This document shows positions 22,081 through 34,300 of a DNA stretch of 64,000 nucleotides, in pieces. The position numbers and the translations under genes were made by a program. The notes beneath the pieces are model-generated. The model ran no database searches. It saw only the letters and a list, made by a program, of their open reading frames with translations, and was not told the origin of the DNA. Each line of letters starts with the position of its first letter. Position 1 is the stretch's first letter. Origin of the DNA: Nymphaea colorata (lineage: Eukaryota; Streptophyta; Magnoliopsida; Nymphaeales; Nymphaeaceae); contig NC_045141.1 in NCBI RefSeq assembly GCF_008831285.2, positions 22,040,742 through 22,104,741 of the forward strand, in the 5' to 3' direction.

Positions 22081-24329
22081 AGCGCAGCGTCCCTCCATTT
22101 TTTGCTGTCAAACACCATCCAGTCAGTTCGATCAAATTCTTAGGTATTTTTAAAATTCTGGCTCTGTAATAGACTTCGAATCTCAAACAAGTCGCGCATG
22201 AAACGCAACGCATGCACATACTGAATTTCATGACCCCAAATTTTTGATAGCTTTAAAACTGTTTAATTGACTTTAAATTCTCAAAAATCCAATTAATGTA
22301 TCAGATTTTTACCTTATTTTCAAACCTATAAATTTGAACCTTCTAAATTTCATTTGTGAACTGAAACTTCTAAAAGCCGGCCAGATGCTATAAATGGTGT
22401 ACACTCCCTCCGTATCTCAGTTGAATGTCATTGAAGATGCTGCAGGGGCAGCCAAATCTTGCGGTGTGATCCACGAATCAGAGCGCGATGCTTCACCAAG
22501 AGCCTTGTGATGCCTGAAAAGAACAAGCCATCTTTTATGAATGTGTCCAGACTCGCCTCTATACATTCGTGAAGGACAATGATATCACAGCACATGGATT
22601 TGACACAATAATGTGTTCCCTTTTGCTGCCTCCCTTTTCACCTCAAGCCACTTTACTTAAATCCAGTAGTCCCTGCCTTCTTCATCATCGGTCTGCACAT
22701 TATTTTGGATCATATAGTCCCAAAGCTGTTCTTTTGCTTTCAAAAGAGTTTGACGTCGGAGACCCAGACCGACCCAGTTGAACCTCTTTGAAAATTCAAT
22801 TGCAAGATCCAGTTGCCTGTCATTCCTACATCAGACCTGGGTGGGTGAATCAAAATGCCCCTCAGCCAAAAGATTCTAGTTCCATCACTGCATGAACCCT
22901 ACAGAAGGGGCTTTGGGATCTTTGAGGTTATGTGTTCTACCGAACACATGTTCCGAGCCGCTCGGGTGAGTGGGACCCACCAGCAGGAGGACTCATGGCA
23001 CGTAGGGGGGCGCAGGCATGTGTTCGGAATGAACAAGCAACTTGGTTTGGCTTGTGCACATGTATCCCTCTGCAACTCATAGCATCAGTCTTGTGCAAAG
23101 AGTGATGATCATTGTACATTTTAAATCACGATTGACAAAGCCAGCAACCCTAATTTATCGAACTCCTAAATAATTTCTTCTACTCTTTTTGTTTTATTGA
23201 GGAGGCGATGAGCTCTACTGCAAAGCCTTACTAGGACGATACCATGGGGATTGAGACGGTGGTGTTTGTTTGAGGTGGAACACACAATATAGTGTCTTCA
23301 ACTCCCTCATAGCCACAATGTCCTGTCGTCAAAGAGTCGTTTGGTAGCAGAAATGCTATGTACGTATCCCATATATTTGATCGAAAAATTGAAACAGATT
23401 TATGAAATTTAATGCATGATGTCTCACCCCAATAGCTGGTGACCAAACTTGTTTACCGGCCAGCTTTCAGTGAAGGTGGTATACTTGGTCCCCTCTTTAG
23501 CCGACTCACCCGAAGGAGAAATTAAAGCTTCTTTCTTTTCACCTGCTTCTTCTAGCAAAGTCAAAGAGGCGATCTCAACTTTCTCCTTCACATTGGTGGG
23601 TCCTGTGTTCCACAGTCATTTTGTCGACGGTTGGATCATCTTCATATCATAGAAAAATATGTGGCTATGTCCCTTTATGGGCGGCATGCATCATTTTGAG
23701 ATCAAAGCAAAGAGCTTAAGGAGGAAATATACACTCAACCGACGTATAGCTCTAAAGGGGATGGAGAGAGTTTGGCTCGCCTGGACCAGAGAGTTCTGGT
23801 TAGTTGAAGGACGTCACGGTACCATGAAATCCGTCTGCGTGATTAGAAACGCCCTTCAATCTATACAAGTTAATCGTGTAATTTCATAAGATTTCCTGGT
23901 ATGATTACTGGTCGAACAGGCGAATGGGATCTCCATTTCTCGGACGAAATACAAACTGAATCCGCTTAAGAAGTTTGTTGTACTTAACTTCATATTGTGC
24001 TCGATGGCCAAGAAGAAGTGCAGAAAAGTCATTGACGAATGCTGCCGTCGTCAAAGTAGATGAATGGTTCAGGAGTTCGTTTGGAGGACTAGTATATCCA
24101 ACTTACAATCGAGTTAGATATATTTCCTGACAGTCTGTCAGTTGTTCAACTCAAGTCGTAAAGGCCGTGGCCACTGCTCCCTGCGCTCAAAGCCTGGTGC
24201 TGATGCTCATAGAGCCCGAACTATAACTTCCATCTGACAGCGAAGCTCCCACTCTACTATTAAAGTCATAAAATCGATGCAATCAAATATGTGAATGACA
24301 AAAGGATTACCTGTGGCTTTGATTTTGAA

Positions 24330-24590
24330 TTCAGTTCAAGAGTTTGAGGTTCAAAGGAGAAAAATTCAGCTGCTCTATCTTCATAGGAAACCGGATGTAA
24401 TGCAGCAGGCTGCCCATCTTAATTTATACAGCAATATTGGGAGATCCACATCAAGAAACTAACATGCTGGCACATGTCAAACGATTTTCATAACCAGTAT
24501 TTCCGGTTCTCATGTTACCAAATGCATATTGAAGTTCATCACCATTCTATACATTTAAAAACAGTGGCAGAGACAAGATTGTGTAAAGCG
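24330..24590 (+). mobile_element. Copia RNase H relic in unit B (degenerate)
   Basis: It aligns by eye with 15690-15950: TCAGCTGCTCTATCTTCATAG corresponds to the SALSS part of the unit A relic, now out of frame. Several indels have destroyed the reading frame. Confidence 0.6.
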
Positions 24591-25008
24591 ATTGCCCTAT
24601 TAACAAGGAGATGAAGGTTTTGCCAAAGAACCTATGCAATTTGCAAATCTAATAAAATTCAGATCACTGTTGCGCATATTTTTGATATTTCATTAAAGAA
24701 GAAGGAATACAAGTAGCCGGCTTTGGATTTGAACAGGCAGTTCTGCCCAGCTTTAGCTTGCGCAAGGAGAGACACAAAGAAATTAAATGGTGATTATTCA
24801 TGCTGAGGTTATTAATTTCCCCACTCTAAATTGTCCTTTCACAATAGTTTGCATTACCTCTGTGTCTCCAACAGAGTTAGACTCGATAACAATGTGAAAC
24901 CATACTGAACATGACATGCATTAACAACAAACGCCCGTGTTTATGAGTTATTACAGCCTATGAAACAGTACAGGCTAAGATTGTCAAAGGGACACACTAA
25001 ACCCTCCA

Positions 25009-27110
25009 TCAGGGAGTTACCCTGAATGAGTTACAAGCTGAATCAGAGACACTGAACCCTCCATCTACAACAAGGTTGTGTCCGCTGATGTACTTGGACT
25101 CATCACCAGCCAAATAGAGTGCAGCTTCTGCCACGTCATCTACCTTAAGAGATAGCCCTTTTAAGTTTGCAAACTGATCAGCCCAACTGTGAATCTCAGC
25201 TTCATCACGTCCCATCAAGCGGCTTGAGCCGGGTGTGAACATGACATATGGTGAAATGCAGTTCACTCGGATCCCATTCATGCCCAGTTCTGTGGCCAAA
25301 CTCTTGGTCAGTCCCACTACTGCATGCTTTGAGGTGCAATAGCCATGGCCACCAAGTCCAGCCATCAGTGAGGCACAGCTTGCCATCAGGATTATGCTGC
25401 CCTGCTTTGCTGGGATCATTATCCTTGCAGCATGCTTGGCAGCTAGAAACATACCAACTACATTCACATTCATGATTCCATCAAATTTGGATGCGTCATA
25501 GTCCACCAAACTAGGCATGGGATAGTTAGTTTCTGCAATGCCCACATTGCTGAACATAATATCAAGCCTCCCATGCACCTTGACTGCTGTATCAACGGCT
25601 CTGCGAATATCATCTTCCTTGGTCACATCACAGTGCACATACTCGGCGACGTGATCTTCTTTTGTACTCAATTCACTGCAAACATGCCGGCCAAGATCGT
25701 CCTGGATGTCAGCAATGAATACCTTGGCACCATGGCGATGGAAGAGCTTGGCTACAGCTAGGCCAATCCCACCGGCTGCACCAGTCACTATGGCTACTCT
25801 GCCTTTCAGCCTGAAGGTAGGAAAAAATCCAAATGCACTAGATTACTTGAAAAGAATGTACTTTTGAGGAGGAAAGCTTTTACATGAATCGTTCTGCTGG
25901 TACGTTTTCAAGTGGATCTAACATCTCCACCATCGATTTCATCTCTCCGATGACATCGTTGCGAGCATGAAATGAAATTGCGTCATATTGAATGTTGGCA
26001 CCAACAAGCAAAAAAAGAAACATCTAGAAGAGCATCTAAACTGTGAATTGGTTTCAATAACTTGAAATGGAATAGTTAGAGCTGATCAAAGTGGCGCTTT
26101 GAATTGGTTCAGCTCGCACCATGTTCATCACAACTCGATTGAACAAGTTAATGAGGTGAACATAAGCCTACTTGTCTGCTGCCCACAGAAATATATACTT
26201 TCGTTTATCAAATTAATGCCTTATTTGCCTTCTTTCCATTACCTTTATTTCAAGTTGTAGTCTCATCAACTCAAACCCCACTTGGATTTAAGATTAATTT
26301 GTCTTTATATGATCTCCTGTTCACTAAAAATACTCATATCACAACATCGAGCTCGATGATAACTTGAGTTCAAGCTCGCCACATTATATAACATCGAACA
26401 GTTCATGAGACAAGCTCAACAAGCTATATACATTGACTATCAAATGATTCAGGCTTGCTTCAAAATGAACGTCAAGATCAGGGTTTGACTTGATCTAAGA
26501 AAATAAAAAGGCAGTGTTGACCTAACCCCCCAAGCTTCAACCGATTCAGGCTTCCCTGCTTCTACTCCCTACCATATTTCTTATACATATGATCCGTGCA
26601 TTCTACTGTGCGCCAAGGCAAAATGAAATCGCCATTCATTATGGCGTAACAGATGGAATCAGCAAAAGTTTACTCATTAAACAACATATTCTGTGGGTCA
26701 CGATTTTTGAAGTAAAATCACGATACTGGAAGCCACCAAACTTTGATGCACTGTTGGAGTCGATATTTTCTGCCTCTAGTTTTCCTTTCAAGTCATCCGG
26801 GTGACGTGATTCAAACTTATCTCCGTCGACAGATGATGTACAAAACATTCATCCAAATTTGTACACACACAGAAACACGGACAGACCCAAAAATAGTTGT
26901 ATGTGTTTCGAATCACATCGTATTCTTACACACTGTTCTTTTTTCTTTCTTTTCAGCATCCTCTGCTCAACTTGATCAAACCCTTTCACCAGCCTTTCGC
27001 AACATTCCCATGATGAATAATGTTCAAACTAAATGTAATTCCTCAGTTGGCACGATGAGATTCTAAAGAACTTACCTTTGAACAAAAGGTGGAAGAACCG
27101 TGTTGCTCAT
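25009..27110 (-). CDS. Secoisolariciresinol dehydrogenase-like SDR, copy 2 (two exons)
   Basis: Exon 1 is 27076-27110 and exon 2 is 25009-25810; the 1265-bp intron has GTAAGT and TTCAG ends and splits an Arg codon. The product is 278 residues starting MSNTVLPPFVQR. Visible features: cofactor motif TGAAGGIG (21-28), acidic residue D46 after strand 2 (NAD type), MFSNVG at about 97-102, catalytic N128, S156, Y169 and K173 (YCTSK), and DDVAEAALYLAGDES near the C-terminus. All canonical SDR residues are present and nothing is broken, so this is the best candidate for the ancestral-type active copy. The MFSNVG form, in place of NNAG, matches secoisolariciresinol dehydrogenases, which oxidise secoisolariciresinol to matairesinol, but many relatives use other alcohols. 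The gene should be cytosolic; no signal peptide is visible. Confidence 0.9.
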
Positions 27111-27186
27111 CTCTGCCGACATATCAAGGGGCCTCGAGTCCCTTCCTCCTTGTCCTCCTCCTCCCCCTCTTCCTTCTCCTCCTCCT

Positions 27187-27194
27187 CTTTTATA
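27187..27194 (-). promoter_or_regulatory. TATA box of SDR copy 2
   Basis: TATAAAAG on the minus strand, about 80 bp upstream of the ATG at 27110, followed by a GA-rich leader and the GGCCCCTTGATATGT block. The same arrangement occurs upstream of copies 1 and 3. Confidence 0.65.
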
Positions 27195-29842
27195 CGTTAC
27201 ACCAGTGCACCAGCATTCAATTTTCTTTCGTTAATACCGATCTTTTTCTCGAGCACGGCATTAACGATTAATAGGTCAGAGGTGGGCAATTCGGTTCTAC
27301 TATTTAGAAAAATTGTCGGGACGCACCTGACTTGTAATTACTTTCTACAGTTTGCGTTTTTTGGATTGTTCTAGCATCTTAGCTTTTTTATTTTTAAAGT
27401 GCCATTACAGAAGAAAGGTGGTAAGTGAAGAGAGAGAGTTCTGGCGTACCAGCTCGGGATGAGGGTCGGTAGTCAGCCGGTCTTCGTTTGAATTGTAGAT
27501 ATACGTCAAACATCGTGTGCTCTAAAAAGGAAAGGAGAGACGGGGGCGCCACGGAAACATGGTGGAGTGAGCAAGAGTTTCCGCAGAATCTAGTACACCA
27601 AAATCAAATGCCATATAAAGACCACGCGTTAGTAGAAAAATCAGCGCTTATGGGACGTGGATCTCCCCCGCTCACCCGAAAGGTGGAGAGATTTGCACCA
27701 TTCCAAAAGCCCACCAACCAACTTGGAGGGAGAGGGAAATGTGAACTTGAGAAGGCATTTATTTAAAAAATATGTCTATACATCAATTCTCACTATTATC
27801 ATCATTATCTTCATCATGCATAGCACAAGGAGAAGTCAATGCAACAAAGTGGCATTATTTTAATGCCACCGACACCTCCGTTTTGTAGTAAAGTGTATTA
27901 GGTATTGGCTTCTGGTGCAATTTGTGACACGGTAGTCATTCTAGCCTTTTGATTTTTCATGTGCCATTGCAGAAACAAGGTGGAGAGAGAGAACTTTAGA
28001 GGTGCAACCGGTTGAGACAAGTGTTGGCAGACTAATGCCTCTTCTCAAAACCCGAAGGTTTTTCACTTGACCAACGATTGGTGGCTTGAAGATCACGGTG
28101 TGCTCCGGCTTATTGCAACTCCAACAGCCCACGGTTTCTCTACAACAACTTACGACAATCATAGGTGCAAGTGCATCAAACAGTTAGTCTTCATTTTGAA
28201 TGCTCAATATCAACATCTTGTGCCCCAAAAGATTGTAAGGAGAGGGGAGGTCACCAAAGACACACATGGTGGAGAGAGACTTTTTGACAAACTTGGTGCA
28301 AGATGAAGGTTGGTAAACTGCTAGTCTTCATTTTATGTGTTGGAGGTGTCAACAGCACATAAAGGAAAGAATCACTAACCTAATGAGTGGGCAGTGGGCA
28401 CCCTTTCGCTCTAAAAACAAGCAATGCATCATATGGGAATAAGGGGTTCTCTGTAGAACCATAGAATTGTGTCTCTACAAGACACGTTCTTACCCTCCCA
28501 CTCACCCCGGATTTACAACATTGAAAAAGCCAACCAACCCGGGTTGGGTGGAGAGACAGGGAGGTGTGAAATTGCGGAAGCATTTATTTAAAGATATAAA
28601 ATTTATTTCTTCATTTTTTCTTTATTGATGTTTTATTAAGAGTAGGATGGTTCTTTTAAATATGTTTTAGCACTCACTGTTCATCAGACATGTACCCATG
28701 TATTATTTGTTTATATAAGCTGAGCAGTTATGCAAATTACTCTACTCATTATATTCAGTCTTTAAATATCGTCTAAATTGACTATAACGCCATCGAATGC
28801 AGTCTACTGCATTGGCTTCTATGTTTCCTGATAGAGTAACTGGCATTAAATATGGCCACTAAGTTGTATTGGTTTGTTCACATTGTTCTTCTTCTTGTTA
28901 ATAGTCAATCATCAAATGAGAATCATCATTATGGTCATCGTGATTATATGGTAAAATTTGAAACTCCAATAGTTAGAGTGAGACAATATCGTTATAATAC
29001 CAGTTTCACATCATTTTTGGGTGAGTGAGGGAAACCCACTATCCGACAGAACCCAAGTTGTCATCTAACCTCAAAGTGCTGCCGTCACTGCACTTCAATT
29101 TGCATATTAATGACTTTTTTTTTTATAAAAATATGAAGGTGATGTTTCTAACACTTTAAAATAGAAACTAACTGCCTATCAACTACTGTTGCCTACAACC
29201 TGCAAAAGTAAATTTATACGCTTAAAACATAATTGAAGAAATTTTTATTTTTTGGGTGTACTTTTTTGCTTATAATTTTGAAAAAACAAACACCCTTTGC
29301 AATTTTTTTAATGAAAATTACCTTTTGACGAAACCTGCCAATTCGTAAATTCTCCTTTGATTAACTTAAGAAATAAAAGTTTTAAACTGCCATCCATCAT
29401 TAGATTACATTTTTATTGTTTTAGTTATTTTTCATTTGTCCAAATTAACGAGCATTTACTTCAAAAATTGTTGACAAGCTTTATGAAAACAAAAGTGCAA
29501 CCCTATGGGAAAAACTATAAAAGTTAACTTGCTAGAACTTATAAACAAAAAGTAGGAAAAAAATTATTTAATTTATAGACTTTTCAAAAGAAAGCCTTGA
29601 TAAGATTTCATATCAACTAGCGCAAAGAGTTCCAAAACAATTCCAGAATAACGCCAAGGAGAACTAAAGTCAATCCAATACAGTGGCTCCATTTAATGCC
29701 ACCACCATCAGCATGTTCTAGTGGAAAGCGCATTAAATGTTGGGTTCTGGTGCAATTTTTTATGTCACGTTGGTGACCATATATAATTAATGTTCAATAT
29801 TTTACGCACATATACATGAATACTTCAGAAATCATCTATTTT

Positions 29843-29869
29843 ACACACACACACACACATATATATATA
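29843..29869. repeat. (AC)n(AT)n microsatellite at the left edge of unit C
   Basis: A short AC run followed directly by an AT run. Unit-homologous sequence (CCGTCCAGTCAGTTCGATC) begins immediately after it, as in unit A, where the same boundary is a (TA)28 run. Confidence 0.85.
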
Positions 29870-31023
29870 CCGTCCAGTCAGTTCGATCAGTTCGATCAAA
29901 TTCTTAGGGATTTTTAAAATTCTGGCTCTGTATTAGACTTCGAAGGCTCAAATGTAGAAGTCTGAAAATAAGTCGCGCATGAACCACAACGCATGCACAT
30001 ACTGAATTTCATGACCCCAAATTGTTGATAGCTTAAAAACTGTTTAATTGGCTTTAAACTCTCAAAAAGTCCAATTAATGTATCGGATTTTTACCTTATT
30101 TTCAAAACTATAAATTTGAGCCTTCTAAATTTCATTTGTGAACTGAGACTTCTAAAAGCCGGCCAGATGCTATAAATGGTGCGGACCCCGTACTTCATGA
30201 CTCAAATAATATCCTGTGCTATGAATGTGTCCAGACTCGCCTCTATCCATTCGTGAAGGACAATGATATCACAGCACATGGATTTGACACAATAATGTGT
30301 TCCCTTTTGCTGCCCCCCTTCTCTCCTCAAGCCACTTTACTTCAATCCAGTAGTTCCTTCCTTCTTCATCACCGGACACTACGGATCATATTGTCCCAAA
30401 GCTGTTCTTTTGCTTTGAAAAGAGTTAGACGTCCGACGGGCCGAGACCAAGACCCAGTGGTGGAGCTACATTGTGGCTGGTGTGAGCCTTTTCGAAAATT
30501 GGTGCAAGATCCAGTTGCATGTGGTTCCTACATTAGACCTGGGTCACTGAATCAACATGCCCCTTAGCTAAAAAATTCTTGTTCCGTCACTGCATAAACC
30601 CTGCAGAAGCCGCTTTCGGATCTTTGAGGTTATGTGTTCTACCGAACACATGTTTCGAGCCGCTCGGGTGAGTGGGACCCACCAGCAGGAGGACTCATGG
30701 CACGTAGGGAGGCGCGGGCATGTGTTCGGAATGAACAAGCAACTTGGTTTGGCTTGTGCACATGTATCCCTCTGCAACTTCAAGTTGTACATACACTTAT
30801 AGCATCAGCCTTGTGCAAAGAGTGATGATCGTTTTACATTTTAAATCACGATTGACAAAGCCGGCAACCCTAATTTATCAAACTCTTAAATAATTTCTTC
30901 TATTCCTTTTGTTTTATTGAGGAGGCGATGAACTCTACTGCAAAGCCTTACTTGGACAAAACCAAGGGAATTGAGACGGTGGTGTTTGTTTGAGGTGGAA
31001 CACACAATATAGTGTCTTCAACT

Positions 31024-31394
31024 TATAGAAAAACAGAGTAGGAGCAGAGCAAACACAAAATATAACGTGGTTCAGCTTAAGAAAGCCTACGTCCACGGTG
31101 AGAAAACACGCCAAGAGAGTTCCTTTTCTTATTGATTAGTACAGATGGCGTGAAGGGTATATATAGCGTTAAGGATCTAAGCTATAAGGCAGTTTGCTAC
31201 TGCCTTTGTTACAAAAGATTTCTTCCTTGTCCTGCCAAGATTTGGTTTCCTTGTTTTCAGAATCTTCCCTTATCGCTGTGATAGTTGCAACAACATCGTT
31301 GCCATCTTTATTGCTAACCAAAAGATTAGGACGTTGGCTGTTATGTAACTGATCTTCTCTATCTGTGATGATCTCCTTTCCATAATTGCTAACA
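31024..31394 (-). repeat. 3' LTR of copia element 2
   Basis: 371 bp, TGTTAGCAAT...TTCTATA on the minus strand. It contains a TATATATA-type box (near 31158-31165). It also encodes the last 75 or so residues of the gag-pol frame, whose stop is at 31169. Confidence 0.93.
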
Positions 31395-34300
31395 CTCCCC
31401 TTCAAACTAGGCCGTGGAACAAGGCCGAGTTTGTTTCGTAAGTTGTTGAAGACTTGCTTGGCTAGACTTTTGGTAAAGACGTCCGCAATCTGATTTTTGG
31501 AACAGATAAATTTTGTTGCAAGCTGTTTTTGAGCAACACGTTCTCGAACATAGTGAAAATCAATTTGAATGTGCTTGCTTCTTCCATGAGCTACAGGGTT
31601 TGCTGCCATAAAGAGGGAACTTTTATTATCACAATATAGCAAGGGAACCTTATCTATTCGAATCCCTATGTCTTTCATTAGGAACTGAACCCATGTAAGC
31701 TCTGCTGCTGTCGACGCCATGACTCGGTACTCAGCCTCAGCACTGGATCGAGAAACAGTATTTTGTTTCTTGGCACTCCAAGTAATGCAATTAGCACCAA
31801 GGTATATACAGAAACCGGTGGTTGAGCGTCTGGTATGGGAGCAACCTGCCCAATCTGAATCTGAAAAGGCATATATATCCAAGGTACTTTGCTTCAAAAT
31901 TTGAAGCCCAAAATGTAGAGTTCCTTTCACATAACGCAAAATACGTTTAACCATTTGAAAGTGAGAGTGTAACGGGGCATGCATAAATTGGCTGATGTAA
32001 TTGACGGCAAACGAGATGTCCGGACGAGTAAGACAAAGATACTGAAGTGAACCAACAACTTGCCTGTAGAAGGTAACATCATCAAAAGTCTTATCTTCTG
32101 CTTGTAGTTTATGTATTTTTGTACTCATAGGAGTATTACAAGGCTTAGAGTCTTCCATCTTAGCCTTTTCCAAAATATCCTTTGCATACTTTGTTTGACA
32201 AAGTATGAGGCCCTGATTTGTCCAAGCAACTTCAACGCCTAAAAAATAAGTTAGGCGACCAAGATCCTTAACAGGAAACTCACTGCAGAAAGTATCAACG
32301 AATTTTTGCAAGGCTAAAGAGCAGCTTCCCGTTAGAATCATATCATCAACATATATTAAAAGTATGAGAGTAACAGGTCCTTGATGCAAGGTGAACATGG
32401 AGGGATCGGCAAAACTGATAGAAAACCCATAATCAAGGAGAAAAGTACTTAACCTGGCATACCATGCTCGTGACGCCTGCTTCAAACCATATAAGGCTCG
32501 CTGTAATTTGCAGACATGATCAGGTTTGGATTCATCTATGTATCCAGGGGGTTGCCGCATGTACACGTCTTCACGAATCATCCCATGCAAGAAAGCATTT
32601 TTAATATCCAGCTGTCTAAGAGCCCATCCTTTAACAAGAGCAACAGTGATAACCATTCGAACCGTGGTTTGTCGCACAACCGGAGAAAAAGTCTCATGAA
32701 AATCTATACCCTCTTTTTGAGAGAATCCCCGAGCAACAAGTCTGGCCTTCAGTTTGTCTAGGGTCCCGTCGGATTTTAACTTGGTTTTAAACACCCATTT
32801 GGATCCAACCAAGTTCATCGTGTGGTCATAAGGAACTAAAACCCAAGTTCTATTTTCAATGAGAGCCTTCATCTCATCGTCCATAGCTTTCTTCCATCCA
32901 GCGTGATGCAAAGCTTGATTGACATTAGTGGGTTGTTTGGGAATGTTCTCATATAAGATATGAAGATTAGCATACCTTGGATTAGGTTTATATGTCCCCA
33001 CCATAGATCTGGTGGTCATGGTTCTCACAGGACTAGCGATAGAATCCATAGAAGTCTGAGTTGGAACATTTGCTTCAGGGCATGCAAGGTGGTCTGTCTC
33101 CAGTGGCACATTATTGACGTCCTCATGTTGATCCATATGAGTAGACCTATCTGAACTTATATGATTGACTGCTGGCTGTTCTTGGGCAGTGTCAAGAGGC
33201 GTTCCAGCACAAGACTGTATGAGAATGTCTTGAGAGTGGCCAGCATTTTGTTCATAAATAGTAGGCTGATCATCAACTACGGTGGATGGGGAATGTGCCA
33301 CTGATTTTTGACTGTGTGAATCATGCAACTCAGTCCATTCATCAAAAGAAATTAAATCCGGAGTTAGTCCATGTCCATCATATAATTTTGCAGGATTCTT
33401 ATATGGAAAATACTGTTCATCAAAGCAAACATGACGAGAAACAAAAATCTTCCCTGTCCCTGGATACATGCAGCGGTATCCTTTATGATGTATACTATAG
33501 CCAAGAAAGATACACGGAAGGGATCTGGGCTCAAGTTTATCCTTTGCATAATCCCTTAAGTATGGAAAGCAACGACAACCAAAAATGCGCAGGAAATCAT
33601 ATTTAGGTTGCCGACCAAAAAATTTCAGGTATGGCGAATCCATATTCAAGGAGGATGAAGGCAGACGATTTATGAGAAAAACTGCACTGCTGAATGCTTC
33701 GAACCAAAAACGTTTAGGAACTCCAGAATGAAAAAGCATAGTCAAGCCTAACTCAGTAATATTTCGATGTTTTCTTTCGGCCATGCCGTTTTGCTGTTTC
33801 GTATGAGCACAGGAAAATTGTTGTTTGATGCCAAGACTGCCCAAAAGTTGAGTAAATTTTGAACTAGTGTATTCTCCTCCCATGTCTGATTGAAAAATTT
33901 TTATTCTTGTATTGAACTGAGTTTCGACAAATGTACGAAAGTGATCAAAACAATAAAAAAATTCAGACTTGCATTTTAATGGATACAACCATGTAAATCG
34001 TGACCACTCGTCAATGAAAATAACATAATAGCGATACCCAAGATGCGACGCAATAGGTGCCGGTCCCCATAAGTCAGAATGAATTTTTCCAAAAACTTCC
34101 ATAGCACTATTATCTCTTTCAAGAAAAGGAAGTTTACATGCTTTTCCTAACTGACAACTGTGACAGATGGTAGATTGAGGAACTGAAGAACTGACGTCAA
34201 TTAAATTATTTTGATGAAGGTACTTGATGACGCCAAAATGCGGATGACCAAGCCTGGAGTGCCAAAAATCAGCAGAAACACGCCTAAATCTGGATGAAAA

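Larger units (their letters stand above)
22083..29780. repeat. Tandem unit B carrying SDR copy 2
   Basis: Second unit, about 7.7 kb, with no long retrotransposon inside. It begins GCAGCGTCCCTCC, matching the start of unit A (GCAGCATCCCTCC). It carries one copy of the block that is triplicated in A, the palindrome at 22930, the RNase H relic near 24330-24590, the SDR gene, and tail sequence to about 29780. From 23690 it lacks a segment present in C (36457-36530). Apart from the SDR gene I see no coding sequence. The segment 27370-28640 holds two related GA-rich blocks (near 27420 and 27980), suggesting a small internal duplication. Confidence 0.8.

Noticed and set aside
26957-27066. Plus-strand terminal exon after a good TTTTCAG acceptor (ASSAQLDQTLSPAFRNIP...), present in all three units
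   Set aside because: Differences between unit A and units B/C change amino acids at nearly every substituted site, no matching upstream exon is seen, and it lies antisense in the SDR intron.
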